64,000 nt of DNA from Metaruminococcus_A sp003150405 (GCA_902489745.1 CABUBB010000001.1:62001-126000); one strand, 5' to 3'; shown: positions 7,948 through 16,743, counted from the stretch's first letter. Made by a program: numbers and translations. The notes: a model not told the origin generated them from the letters alone.

Positions 7948-9255
7948 TTGAACCAAATTTGTGGCGACAAGATAAAAGCTGCAAAAACCATTGATGAATT
8001 AAAAACCATGCTGGGTGAAACCGTTACCATTGAAGGGTGTGTTCACCGTGTGCGGGATATGGGTTCTATCCGCTTTTTCGTCCTCCGCACCGGGCGCTAC
8101 CTCATTCAGACGGTGTATGCTGCGGATGAATGCAACTGCAGCGTGGATGACTTAAAGGTTGGATGTTATGTTCGGGTGACCGGCCTGCTTCGGGAAGAAC
8201 CCCGTGCGGTATACGGCCTTGAACTCTCCATCCGCTCGGCGGAACTGCTTTCCGCCCCGCAGGAGGAGTATCCGCTCAAGGTCGGCAACCGCCGCCTTGG
8301 CTGCTCTTTGGATGCAAACCTTGATAATCGCTCGGTTGCACTCCGCAACCCGTATGAACGCGCTGTTTTTAAACTCACCGAGGGGGTTGTCTCCGGTTTT
8401 CGTGAGTTTATGCTGCAAAACGACTTTACCGAAATCCATTCGCCGAAAATTGTTGCGGCAGGAGCTGAGGGCGGCGCAAACCTGTTTGAACTGGATTATT
8501 TTGAGCGGAAAGCCTATCTTTCCCAAAGCCCGCAGTTTTATAAGCAAACCGCTGTCGCCTTTTTTGACCGCGTGTTCGAGGTCGGTCCGGTGTTCCGCGC
8601 AGAACGCCACAGCACCTCCCGTCACCTGAATGAATATATGGGGCTTGACTTTGAAATGGGCTTTATTGACAGCATGTATGATGTCATGGAGACCGAAACG
8701 GCAATGCTCAAGTATATTTTTCAGTACCTGAAGGATCACTACCAGAATGAACTGATGATTTTGACCCCGGAGATTCCGGATATTAAGTCCATTCCCTCTG
8801 TCACCTTTATGGAGGCGGTTGAACTGCTTGGCGGACGCCAGCGGTATGATTTAAGCCCGGATGATGAAGTTGCCCTCTGTGAATATGCAAAGAAAGAATA
8901 TGGCAGCGAATTCATCTTTGTCACCCATTTTCCGGCGGCCAAACGGCCGTTCTACGCCATGAACGACCAGGAGGATAGCCGTTTTGCCCTGAGTTTTGAC
9001 CTGCTGTTCCGCGGCCTTGAAATTACAACCGGCGGCCAGCGTATCCACAATTATAATGAGCAGGTGGAAAAGATCAAGGCAATGAACATGAACCCGGAGG
9101 ATTTAGAGGTCTATTTGAGAATCCATAAATATGGGATGCCGCCGCACGGCGGACTCGGTATCGGCCTGGAGCGCCTTGTCATGAAGCTGCTTGACCGTGC
9201 GAATATCCGTGAGACCAGCATGTTCCCGCGCGATATTAACCGTTTGGACCCGTAA
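7948..9255 (+). CDS. aspS: Archaeal-type, probably nondiscriminating, aspartyl-tRNA synthetase (Asp-tRNA(Asn))
   Basis: 435 residues from a TTG start placed by the GAGGTGA ribosome site. Much shorter than bacterial AspRS (~590) because it lacks the GAD insertion; this is the archaeal/eukaryotic form. An OB-fold anticodon domain (1-105) is followed by a class II core with FRAERHSTSRHLNEY (motif 2) and GGLGIGLERLVMKLL (motif 3). In the archaeal family, a His at the site seen here in EGCVHRVRDMG, instead of Trp, goes with relaxed recognition of tRNA(Asn) (from memory of the family). Its place behind gatCAB supports a two-step Asn-tRNA route: it charges tRNA(Asn) with Asp and GatCAB amidates it. 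Confidence 0.9.
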   Translation: MNQICGDKIKAAKTIDELKTMLGETVTIEGCVHRVRDMGSIRFFVLRTGRYLIQTVYAADECNCSVDDLKVGCYVRVTGLLREEPRAVYGLELSIRSAELLSAPQEEYPLKVGNRRLGCSLDANLDNRSVALRNPYERAVFKLTEGVVSGFREFMLQNDFTEIHSPKIVAAGAEGGANLFELDYFERKAYLSQSPQFYKQTAVAFFDRVFEVGPVFRAERHSTSRHLNEYMGLDFEMGFIDSMYDVMETETAMLKYIFQYLKDHYQNELMILTPEIPDIKSIPSVTFMEAVELLGGRQRYDLSPDDEVALCEYAKKEYGSEFIFVTHFPAAKRPFYAMNDQEDSRFALSFDLLFRGLEITTGGQRIHNYNEQVEKIKAMNMNPEDLEVYLRIHKYGMPPHGGLGIGLERLVMKLLDRANIRETSMFPRDINRLDP

Positions 9256-9266
9256 AATTACGAAAC

Positions 9267-9321
9267 AAAGGCGTTTCGGTATCAGTCGAAAAACGATTCG
9301 ATTACATACTGAACGCCTTTT
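9267..9321 (+). terminator. Long hairpin after the gat-aspS operon
   Basis: AAAGGCGTT pairs with AACGCCTTT, and the next seven bases pair with one wobble and one bulge; a short T run follows. Likely terminator of the gat operon or attenuator between it and the glutamine synthetase gene. Confidence 0.6.
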
Positions 9322-9441
9322 CACGTTTCCCGTTAATCCGGTTTTGGCCGGATTTCGATAGAGCCCACCTGATTGCTACGAGGATGTAGCTTGGGAATAT
9401 TGATGAGTTGTGCGTGAGCACGCAGAAAGAAGGTTTCGTTT
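9322..9441 (+). promoter_or_regulatory. Structured leader of glutamine synthetase gene
   Basis: Three successive stem-loops: AATCCGG/CCGGATT with six-base loop TTTTGG, GCTAC/GTAGC with six-base loop GAGGAT, and TGCGT/ACGCA with loop GAGC just before the ribosome site. Hexaloops are suggestive of an ANTAR target, but neither has A in position 1, so the call is only 'structured leader'. Confidence 0.4.
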
Positions 9442-11535
9442 ATGAGCGAGAAATTCAATGTCATTGAGAATTTCGGTTCCCAAGTCTTTAACGACGCGAT
9501 TATGCGCGAAAGGCTGCCGAAACATATTTATCAGTCTTTGAAAAAGACCATGAATGAAGGATTGAGCCTGGAAGCCAATGTCGCCGAGGTTGTGGCTACT
9601 GTTATGAAGGACTGGGCCATTGAAAAAGGGGCGACCCATTATACCCACTGGTTCCAGCCAATGACCGGCATTACTGCGGAAAAACATGACTCCTTTATCA
9701 CTTCCGGCGGGGACGGAAAAGCGCTGATGGAGTTTTCCGGAAAGGAGCTTATCAAGGGTGAGCCGGACGCTTCTTCTTTTCCCTCCGGCGGCCTGCGGGC
9801 AACCTTTGAAGCCAGGGGCTATACCGCGTGGGATCCAACTTCTTATGCTTTTGTAAAAGACGGTACTCTCTACATACCAACGGCGTTTTGTTCCTATTCC
9901 GGCGAGGTGTTGGATAAAAAGACCCCGCTGCTCCGTTCCATGGAGGTCATCAACCATCAGGCGCTCCGCGTTCTGCGGCTGCTGGGTAATACCACTGCAA
10001 CCCGCGTTACCACAACAGTTGGCGCAGAGCAAGAATATTTCCTGGTGGATAAAGAGCTTTATAACCGGCGGCGCGACCTGCAGCTTACCGGCCGTACTCT
10101 GTTCGGGGCTAGGGCGCCGAAAGGTCAGGAGATGGAGGATCATTATTTTGGCCATATCAAACCGCGTGTTGCCGCTTATATGGCGGATCTTGACCGTGAG
10201 CTGTGGAAGCTTGGCATTTATTCCAAAACCAAGCACAATGAAGTTGCTCCGTCCCAGCATGAAATGGCGCCGATTTTTGAAACCACCAACATTGCAACCG
10301 ACCACAACCAGCTTACCATGGAGATTATGCGCAGTGTAGCTGACCAGCATGGTTTTGCCTGCCTGCTTCACGAAAAACCCTACGCTGGCGTCAATGGTTC
10401 CGGTAAGCACAATAACTGGTCCATTTCTACCAATGACGGCCAGAATCTTCTCAACCCGGGGAAATCTCCGCAAAACAACGCGCAGTTTTTGCTGTTCCTT
10501 TCTGCTGTAATTAAGGCGGTGGATGAATATGCTCCGCTGCTGCGCGTTTCGGTTGCGAGCCCGGGCAACGATCACCGTCTTGGCGCAAACGAAGCTCCGC
10601 CGGCAATCGTTTCTATATTCATTGGTGAGGAACTGGAGAATATCCTGGAGGCGATTGAACAGGATGAAACCGGTGAAAAAATTACCAAGAGCAATCTGCT
10701 GACCGACATTAATGTTCTGCCGGATATTTATCGTGATTCGACCGACCGCAACCGCACCTCTCCGTTTGCCTTTACCGGCAATAAATTTGAGTTCCGTATG
10801 CTTGGTTCCAGCCTCAATATTGCAGGCCCAAACATTATACTTAACACTATTATTGCAGAGGAGCTCAGCCAGTTTGCCGATCGACTTGAAAAAGCGGAGG
10901 ATCTTGAGCAAGAGGTTCACGATCTTATTAAAGAAACCTACCGCGATCATAAACGCATTGTGTTCAACGGCAATAATTACTCGGAGGAGTGGATTGCAGA
11001 AGCACAACGTCGCGGTCTGCCGAATCTTGTCTCTACAGTGGACGCGCTGCCGGCCTTTATCGAGCCCAAGAACATTGAGGTCTTTGTGAAAAATGGCGTT
11101 TTTAGTGAAACCGAAATTCGTTCTCGTTATGAGATTTTAATGGAAAACTACTCCAAAGTTATTAATATTGAAGCACTTACCATGATCGATATGGCACGTA
11201 AGCAACTTCTCCCGGCGGTTATTACATATACCCGCGTTGTCTGTGATGCACTTGCAGCAAAAAAATGCTTGGATCTTGATTTGGATGTCTCCGCAGAGGC
11301 TAAACTTGCACAAAAGCTTTCCTCGCTGAGCGGCCCATTCTCAGATGCCATTGATACACTGGAGAATGATGTCATTACAGCCAAAGGAATTGCTGGTGTA
11401 TTGGAAAGCGGAAGGTATTACCACGAGACCGTTTTTGCCGATATGCAGGCGCTCCGCGCACTGTCTGATGAATTGGAAACTCTTGTCGGGGAAGATTATT
11501 GGCCTATTCCGACCTACGCCGACCTGCTGTTTTAA
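9442..11535 (+). CDS. glnN: Glutamine synthetase type III
   Basis: 697 residues, the usual size of GSIII (~700) and far longer than GSI (~450). Forms glutamine from glutamate, ammonia and ATP. Signatures: the GSIII N-terminus with FGSQVFNDAIMRERLP, THYTHWFQPMTG, the catalytic region GAEQEYFLVD, HNEVAPSQHEMAP, and the ATP site GSGKHNNWS. Ribosome site AGAAAGAAGG. It lies between genes that use glutamine (gatCAB) and the PII/Amt pair. A 543-residue minus-strand open frame over this gene is a shadow. Confidence 0.96.
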   Translation: MSEKFNVIENFGSQVFNDAIMRERLPKHIYQSLKKTMNEGLSLEANVAEVVATVMKDWAIEKGATHYTHWFQPMTGITAEKHDSFITSGGDGKALMEFSGKELIKGEPDASSFPSGGLRATFEARGYTAWDPTSYAFVKDGTLYIPTAFCSYSGEVLDKKTPLLRSMEVINHQALRVLRLLGNTTATRVTTTVGAEQEYFLVDKELYNRRRDLQLTGRTLFGARAPKGQEMEDHYFGHIKPRVAAYMADLDRELWKLGIYSKTKHNEVAPSQHEMAPIFETTNIATDHNQLTMEIMRSVADQHGFACLLHEKPYAGVNGSGKHNNWSISTNDGQNLLNPGKSPQNNAQFLLFLSAVIKAVDEYAPLLRVSVASPGNDHRLGANEAPPAIVSIFIGEELENILEAIEQDETGEKITKSNLLTDINVLPDIYRDSTDRNRTSPFAFTGNKFEFRMLGSSLNIAGPNIILNTIIAEELSQFADRLEKAEDLEQEVHDLIKETYRDHKRIVFNGNNYSEEWIAEAQRRGLPNLVSTVDALPAFIEPKNIEVFVKNGVFSETEIRSRYEILMENYSKVINIEALTMIDMARKQLLPAVITYTRVVCDALAAKKCLDLDLDVSAEAKLAQKLSSLSGPFSDAIDTLENDVITAKGIAGVLESGRYYHETVFADMQALRALSDELETLVGEDYWPIPTYADLLF

Positions 11536-11649
11536 ATCTGTATTCCCGTACCGGTACCGATCTTTGGCGGCGATGGTGCTGCCTGGGGAGATACGGGGCG
11601 TGTCCGCTCTTTTTCGGAAGCAGCGGCTAATGAAATAGGAGTTGATTTG

Positions 11650-11988
11650 ATGAAAAAGCTTGAAATTATCATCAAACCGGAACGTATGGATGAACTTAAA
11701 TCCATCCTGACCTCCTGTGGTGTAACTGGCCTGATGCTCAGCAATATCATGGGCTTTGGCAACCAAAAAGGGTATACCCGTTTTTATCGTGGTACCAAAT
11801 TTACCGTTAATCTCCTTCCAAAATTGAAGGTAGAAACCGTTGTGGATGATGAAACATCAGAGGTTATCATCAAACAAGTCACTGAAAAGCTTTCTACCGG
11901 TGAAATTGGCGACGGTAAAATTTTTGTCACCACGGTTGACGATGTGATTCGTATCCGAACGGGCGAGCGTGGTCAATCAGCTTTATAA
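11650..11988 (+). CDS. glnB: PII nitrogen regulatory protein
   Basis: 112 residues. PII trimers sense 2-oxoglutarate and ATP/ADP and bind ammonium transporters or enzymes. The T-loop is recognisable (GFGNQKGYTRFYRG then TKFTVNLLPKLKVE) and the B-loop reads TGEIGDGKIFV. The tyrosine that is uridylylated in enterobacteria is Phe here (TKFTVN), so that modification is not possible. The ATG at 11650 has AGGAG upstream. It directly precedes amt, the usual glnK-amt style pair. The 114-base leader has a CCGCT/AGCGG stem but no clear terminator. Confidence 0.93.
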   Translation: MKKLEIIIKPERMDELKSILTSCGVTGLMLSNIMGFGNQKGYTRFYRGTKFTVNLLPKLKVETVVDDETSEVIIKQVTEKLSTGEIGDGKIFVTTVDDVIRIRTGERGQSAL

Positions 11989-11993
11989 AGATA

Positions 11994-12050
11994 GAACGGT
12001 CAAAGGGGACGGTTCCAGCCATCAATGCCGATGGTTGGTGCCGTCCTTTT
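11994..12050 (+). promoter_or_regulatory. Candidate ANTAR antitermination element overlapping a terminator, upstream of amt
   Basis: Hairpin P1: GAACGGTC (11994-12001), loop AAAGGG, GACGGTTC (12008-12015), one G-G mismatch. Hairpin P2: CAGCCATC (12016-12023), loop AATGCC, GATGGTTG (12030-12037), one wobble. Both loops are hexamers with A at 1 and G at 4, the published ANTAR RNA rule. A competing terminator pairs GGACGG (12007-12012) with CCGTCC (12041-12046), followed by TTTTCTTT. The P1 3' arm and the terminator 5' arm share bases, so the two folds exclude each other. Likely partner: the ANTAR protein at 392-973. Confidence 0.72.
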
Positions 12051-12094
12051 CTTTGTAAAGCAACCCCCTCAAAATTACAAAGGAGGAAATTTCA

Positions 12095-13345
12095 ATGGAT
12101 GTACAGCAGGCGTTAAACATTGCATGGACGCTGTTGGCGGCGTTTTTGGTGTTCTTTATGCAGGCGGGTTTTGCAATGGTTGAAACCGGTTTTACCCGTG
12201 CAAAGAACGCTGGTAATATTATCATGAAAAATTTGATGGATTTTTCCATTGGTTCATTTGTGTTTTTTATTGTCGGTTTTGGTCTGATGTTTGGTACGGA
12301 CTGGGGTGGTTTCATTGGAACAAGCGGGTTCCTAGATCCAACGGCGTTGGATTTGACGGCATTTCAGGATTTAACTCCCGGCACCTTTGTCTTTTTTCAG
12401 ACCGTCTTTTGCGCAACGGCAGCAACTATTGTCTCCGGCGCAATGGCGGAGCGTACAAAATTTATTGCCTATATCATTTATTCGGCGGTCATCAGCCTAT
12501 TTATTTATCCGGTGGTTGGTCACTGGATTTGGGGTGGCGGCTGGCTTAGCCAAATGGGTTTTGTGGATTTCGCAGGATCTACGGTGGTTCACTCGGTCGG
12601 TGGCTGGGCTGCGCTGGTTGGCGCGGCAATCCTCGGACCGCGTATTGGGAAATACAACCGTGACGGCTCAGTTAATGCAATTCCTGGTCACAGCCTGACA
12701 CTTGGCGCTCTTGGTGTCTTTTTTCTCTGGTTCGGCTGGTTTGGGTTTAATCCTGGCTCTACCCTTGCAGCAAATGGGGAGATTGGCCACATTGCCATGA
12801 CCACCAACCTTGCCGCCGCAGTTTCTTCTATTACGGTTATGATTATTACCTGGATTCGTTATAGGAAGCCGGACATTTCCATGACACTCAACGGTGTTCT
12901 TGCTGGTCTTGTTGCAGTTACGGCGGGCTGTCAGGTCGTCACCTTCTGGGGAGCAATGGCGATTGGCCTTGTCGCTGGTTTCGTCGTTGTGTTCGGCGTT
13001 GAAGTAATGGATAAAGTTTTTAAAATTGACGATCCGGTCGGTGCTATTGCCGTACATTGCATGAATGGCATTTGGGGTACCCTTGCGGTTGGACTCTTTG
13101 CTTGTTATGATGTCGGCGGTACAAATGAACGGCTTGGTCTCTTTTTTGGCGGCGGTGCGAATCTTCTTGGCGTACAGGCACTTGGAGTTATTTCGGTTGC
13201 GGCATGGACCATTCTTACGACAGGGGCATTGTTCTTTATCCTCAAAAAGACCATTGGCCTGCGTGTCTCCAAAGCGGAGGAAATCGACGGCCTTGATCTT
13301 CATGAACATGGCGCCGAAGCCTATGCAGATTTTGTTGTCAAATAA
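12095..13345 (+). CDS. amt: Ammonium transporter
   Basis: 416 residues with about 11 membrane segments, Amt/MEP/Rh family. The family signature VDFAGSTVVHSVGGW contains the first pore histidine; the second is in GAIAVHCMNGIWG. Imports ammonium across the cytoplasmic membrane. Strong AAAGGAGG ribosome site. Follows the PII gene by 106 bases occupied by the terminator/ANTAR element, so it can be expressed separately from glnB under nitrogen control. The short C-terminal cytoplasmic tail (about 25 residues) is where PII normally acts. Confidence 0.95.
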   Translation: MDVQQALNIAWTLLAAFLVFFMQAGFAMVETGFTRAKNAGNIIMKNLMDFSIGSFVFFIVGFGLMFGTDWGGFIGTSGFLDPTALDLTAFQDLTPGTFVFFQTVFCATAATIVSGAMAERTKFIAYIIYSAVISLFIYPVVGHWIWGGGWLSQMGFVDFAGSTVVHSVGGWAALVGAAILGPRIGKYNRDGSVNAIPGHSLTLGALGVFFLWFGWFGFNPGSTLAANGEIGHIAMTTNLAAAVSSITVMIITWIRYRKPDISMTLNGVLAGLVAVTAGCQVVTFWGAMAIGLVAGFVVVFGVEVMDKVFKIDDPVGAIAVHCMNGIWGTLAVGLFACYDVGGTNERLGLFFGGGANLLGVQALGVISVAAWTILTTGALFFILKKTIGLRVSKAEEIDGLDLHEHGAEAYADFVVK

Positions 13346-13359
13346 CCCGTATTTTGAGG

Positions 13360-13389
13360 CGTCCTGCGGATTTCCGCAGGGCGTTTTTT
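13360..13389 (+). terminator. Intrinsic terminator after amt
   Basis: CGTCCTGCGG / CCGCAGGGCG stem with ATTT loop followed by six T. Confidence 0.88.
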
Positions 13390-13549
13390 ACCCTGTCTGT
13401 GAAAGAGAAAAGAATGTAGTTAAAAATCTTTTAGAAATAGAAAATATACACAAATATACTTTATAAATTATCGGGTTTTATCTTTTAAAATAAAGATTTA
13501 GATAGATTCCATCCAAATACCTTTCTGTTGGAGAGATAGGAGGTAAATT

Positions 13550-13917
13550 ATGAAAAGGGTGAATCGCGCTTTCTATTTATTACATCGCTTGCTGGTGCTT
13601 GCCTATGGCCCCTGCTGGCCGATATAGAACATTACTGGAATCATACACGGCTTACGCCCCTTTTTTGGATGGAACTGGCGGTTGTAGTACTGTCCGGGGC
13701 TGTTCTGGTGTGTTGTTGCAGAATCAGTGCGAACCGGTGGTATCGGTACCTCGTTCTCTTGTTGATTTATACGGTATTTTTGGTAGATGGATTTATCAAC
13801 GCTCCTTACTGTATGATTCATAGTACCTATATACCGATCCTCCTGCTTTTTGCTTGCGGTTGTTTGCTAATAGAATTGCTGTATTATTTAAAACGAAGAA
13901 TTCGAACAGGTGTTTGA
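13550..13917 (+). pseudogene. Small four-segment membrane protein, apparently frameshifted
   Basis: A good ribosome site (AGGAGGTAAATT) precedes ATG 13550, but that frame stops after 25 residues (MKRVNRAFYLLHRLLVLAYG, then PCWPI). The next frame is open from the same place to 13917 and gives hydrophobic segments PLFWMELAVVVLSGAVLV, YLVLLLIYTVFLVDGF and STYIPILLLFACGCLL. Adding one base near the CCCC at about 13609-13612 would join the two into one protein of ~120 residues with four membrane segments. The later ATG at 13669 has no ribosome site. No family recognised. Either a real mutation, a sequencing error or a slippage site. Confidence 0.5.
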
Positions 13918-14028
13918 CTATGATAGGCGCTACTAAATTGAGTGGTTTAATTGGGTAGCTCCCAGTTTTTGGTTTATGGGAAACAGCACTGCATTTTGCA
14001 GGATAGAAAAGCGGTTCGGGAATCCCTC

Positions 14029-14057
14029 TTGCATTCATTCGGCAATTCGGGTATGAT
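14029..14057 (+). promoter_or_regulatory. Promoter of the sulfatase gene
   Basis: TTGCAT (14029-14034), 17 bases, TATGAT (14052-14057), about 60 bases upstream of the sulfatase ATG. Confidence 0.55.
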
Positions 14058-14118
14058 GAAAATAATCAAACCAACCCATTCAATATTGGCGTTTCTGCCA
14101 CTGAAAAAGAGGGATTCT

Positions 14119-15531
14119 ATGAACTACATCATCTTTATGCCTGACGAAATGCGTGCGGAGAGCGTGGGCTGCTACGGACACCCGTTTGTACAGACGCCGA
14201 ACCTTGATCGCCTTGCACAACAGGGAACATTGTTTGAGCAGTGCCATGTTCAAAATCCGGTTTGTTCACCCTGCCGTTGTTCGTTCGCAACAGGCCAATA
14301 TCCGCATACCAACGGACACCGCACCCTCTGGAACCTTGTTAAACCCTACGAACACAACCTGTTCCGGTATATGAAGGAAGCGGGTTATGATGTTTGGGTG
14401 TACGGAAAAAACGATTTGTTTGCTGCGGATACCATTCCGCTTTCTGCTGATGTGTTTGTTGAGAAGCAGGCTGTTCATCCGCCGGCAGAGAAGCCGGAGA
14501 GTGCGACCGGCAACATTGATGATTTTCTTCTGGAACCAATGCATTGCGGTGAAGATGGCGTAAAAGATTATGCCAATGTCATGGCCGGGATTGAAAAAAT
14601 TCTGGGCTGGAAACCGGGTGATAAACCGTTCGTTCTCTTCCTGCCGTTGTTATATCCTCACTGCCCTTATACGGCGCCGGAGGATTATTATCATCTCTAT
14701 GAGGAGGAACAGATTTCGTTGCGCGGCATCGGTGAAGGAAAGCCGGAATTTCATGAATTAATTCGCCGTTACCGTTCTCTGAATGATCCAGAAGCTCTGC
14801 GCAAGGTGCAGGCGGTCTATCTTTCCATGATTACGTACAGCGACGCGCTGCTCGGCAAGCTGATGGATGCGTTAGACCATTCCGCGGCTGCGGAAAATAC
14901 CCTTTTAATTGCGGTGTCAGATCACGGTGATTATGCAGGTGACTATGGCTTGGTTGAAAAGTGGCCGGATGGTTTTGAAGATGTTCTCACACATGTTCCG
15001 CTGATTGTCCGTGGCCCTGGCGTCAAGGCTGGGCACCGTGTGCGCGGGCAGGTGGAACTGCTCGATCTGATGCCAACTTTCTTGGAATCGGCGGGGATTG
15101 AGCCTCAGCACACCTTTTTTGGGAAATCGCTCTGGCCGGCTCTGCGCGGCGGTAACGGGGATTTGGAGCGCGTAGTTTATGGCGATGGCGGTTATGATCT
15201 CCATGAACCGCATTGCTTTGAAGGTTGGGGAACCCGCGATGCGGACTTGATGTATCCGGGCGGCGTTTATTACCATAAGGCGCTTCAGCAGCAGGAGCAT
15301 CCACTTTCGGTCTGCCGTACCACCATGATGCGCACTCTTGACTACAAACTCATTTATCGGACCAGCGGTGAATGCGAATTTTACGATCTGAAAAAGGATC
15401 CAAAAGAGTTGGAAAATGTATACGACAATGAAAAATATACCAAACGTATTCAGCAAATGCAAAATAAACTTTTAAATTGGTATGTAAAAACATCGGATAC
15501 GGTTCCTATGACCAGCGATTCACGGGAATAA
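14119..15531 (+). CDS. Sulfatase family hydrolase (formylglycine type)
   Basis: 470 residues. The sulfatase signature C-x-P-x-R is present as CSPCRCSFATGQYP (Cys49), the cysteine converted to formylglycine. Metal-binding parts are the N-terminal FMPDEMRAESVGCYG and the downstream SDHGDYAGDYG. C-terminal DYKLIYRTSGECEFYDLKKDP is typical of family members acting on sulfated sugars. No signal peptide is seen, so it appears cytoplasmic. The cysteine form would need an anaerobic sulfatase-maturing enzyme, not present in the window. The ATG 14119 has AGAGGGA; an upstream open extension covers the promoter. Substrate unknown; it could also be a phosphonate hydrolase of the same superfamily. Confidence 0.85.
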   Translation: MNYIIFMPDEMRAESVGCYGHPFVQTPNLDRLAQQGTLFEQCHVQNPVCSPCRCSFATGQYPHTNGHRTLWNLVKPYEHNLFRYMKEAGYDVWVYGKNDLFAADTIPLSADVFVEKQAVHPPAEKPESATGNIDDFLLEPMHCGEDGVKDYANVMAGIEKILGWKPGDKPFVLFLPLLYPHCPYTAPEDYYHLYEEEQISLRGIGEGKPEFHELIRRYRSLNDPEALRKVQAVYLSMITYSDALLGKLMDALDHSAAAENTLLIAVSDHGDYAGDYGLVEKWPDGFEDVLTHVPLIVRGPGVKAGHRVRGQVELLDLMPTFLESAGIEPQHTFFGKSLWPALRGGNGDLERVVYGDGGYDLHEPHCFEGWGTRDADLMYPGGVYYHKALQQQEHPLSVCRTTMMRTLDYKLIYRTSGECEFYDLKKDPKELENVYDNEKYTKRIQQMQNKLLNWYVKTSDTVPMTSDSRE

Positions 15532-15587
15532 ATGAGTTTAAAATACAGTGGTGCGGTTTTTGGCGACCACGCGTAAAGGATCTTTTC

Positions 15588-15624
15588 ATCGGGATAACCT
15601 TAAGATTATCCCGATATATTTTTG
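15588..15624 (+). terminator. Terminator after the sulfatase gene
   Basis: ATCGGGATAA / TTATCCCGAT stem, 8-base loop, T-rich tail. The stem is nearly identical to the one at 21015-21042. Confidence 0.8.
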
Positions 15625-15709
15625 TTTAAATTTTAAATCATAGTTGGATTTTTTGAACTAACATTAATAGAGCGAAAAAACTAACTTAAGAGAGGGAGGA
15701 ATGACAGAT

Positions 15710-16504
15710 ATGTCAAGTAATGAAAATATGGTTGTAGCCCATTACAAAGATCTCCGAGAGAAGCGTAGAGCAGCGTCTTCCAAATATTCAGAACTTGAAT
15801 TTCATTATACGAAAAAACATGTTTCAGAATTTATAACTTCTACTTCATCCGTGATTGAATTAGGTTGTGGAACGGGTTACTACGCCATGTATTTTTCTGA
15901 TAAGTGCAAGGAATATATTGGTGTAGATATAACGCCAGAGAATATAAGCTTATTGAATAAAAATATAAAAGCGCGTAACTTAAAAAATGTGATAGGAAAG
16001 GTTGGAGATGCCACAAAATTAGATGATATTTTAGATAATCGGTTTGATGTCGTTTTGTGCTTTGGCCCTCTGTATCACTTGCCACCCGTTGAACAAGAAC
16101 TTGTATTTGCAGAGTGCAACCGTATATGCAAAAAAGGCGGTATTGCCGCTTTTGCGTATATTAATCGAATTGGAGTATATGCTGGAGCTTGCGTTCATGA
16201 CAAGCTCCGTGAAAATTACCCCAATGAAAAAGCGAACGAGATTGTCTTAAAATTAAGCGTTGACGATATAAGACCGGAATTATTTTTCTTCACAATGCCA
16301 GAGGAAATAGAAACCTTGGCTCAAACATATGGTTTTTCAAAAATCAAAAATTTAGGAACAGACTTTTTTCTGACTGCGAGTGTTATAGACACTATGGATA
16401 ATGAAAAGTTTGAAATGATGAAACCGCTTCTTGACGAAATGGCCTCTTATACGTCTTGTACTGGCATGAGTAATCATGCTGTATTGGTATGCCAAAAAAT
16501 ATAA
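15710..16504 (+). CDS. Class I SAM-dependent methyltransferase
   Basis: 264 residues. Rossmann-type methyltransferase with motif I VIELGCGTGYYAMYFS, an acidic residue in YIGVDITPENI, and motif IV region DVVLCFGPLYHLP. Substrate unknown; the small-molecule type (ubiE/smtA-like) is likely. ATG 15710 is chosen because GGGAGGA lies 9 bases upstream; the in-frame ATG at 15701 touches the ribosome site. The gene is clearly more AT-rich than its neighbours, suggesting separate acquisition. Not obviously co-transcribed with marR, which has its own promoter. Confidence 0.82.
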   Translation: MSSNENMVVAHYKDLREKRRAASSKYSELEFHYTKKHVSEFITSTSSVIELGCGTGYYAMYFSDKCKEYIGVDITPENISLLNKNIKARNLKNVIGKVGDATKLDDILDNRFDVVLCFGPLYHLPPVEQELVFAECNRICKKGGIAAFAYINRIGVYAGACVHDKLRENYPNEKANEIVLKLSVDDIRPELFFFTMPEEIETLAQTYGFSKIKNLGTDFFLTASVIDTMDNEKFEMMKPLLDEMASYTSCTGMSNHAVLVCQKI

Positions 16505-16704
16505 TAACACAGTTGAACAGTAAAGATGGGCTGGATAGTAATTAAGACAGACTATGTAGAGTTGGAAAGTGACGTGTTCCATAATTTGGAGTGTTTTTCT
16601 GACGGAAAGGCTACTAGTCAAATTTTGTTTCGTAAAACCGGAACACTCCGCCATAAAGTAATTAAAACTATTAGTGTTTCTATTAAAAGCTCTAAATTTT
16701 TAGG

Positions 16705-16743
16705 AAATATTTTATTGACAATAAAATATTTGTGAGGTAAAAT
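16705..16743 (+). promoter_or_regulatory. marR-ABC promoter with palindromic operator over the -35 box
   Basis: TTGACA (16715-16720), 17 bases, TAAAAT (16738-16743). A 27-base palindrome (16705-16731, 13-bp arms AAATATTTTATTG / CAATAAAATATTT around one central A) covers the -35 hexamer. A bound dimer would block RNA polymerase; the adjacent MarR protein is the obvious candidate. Confidence 0.72.

Noticed and set aside
9322..9441. ANTAR RNA motif before glutamine synthetase
   Set aside because: Two hexaloop hairpins exist (TTTTGG, GAGGAT) but neither has A in position 1 and no terminator overlaps them; kept only as a structured leader.
9376..11007. 543-residue open frame on the minus strand
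   Set aside because: It lies wholly opposite the glutamine synthetase gene, has no family features and arises from that gene's codon pattern.
16526..16735. 69-residue open frame between the methyltransferase and marR
   Set aside because: No ribosome site, no recognisable family, and its end contains the marR promoter and palindrome.
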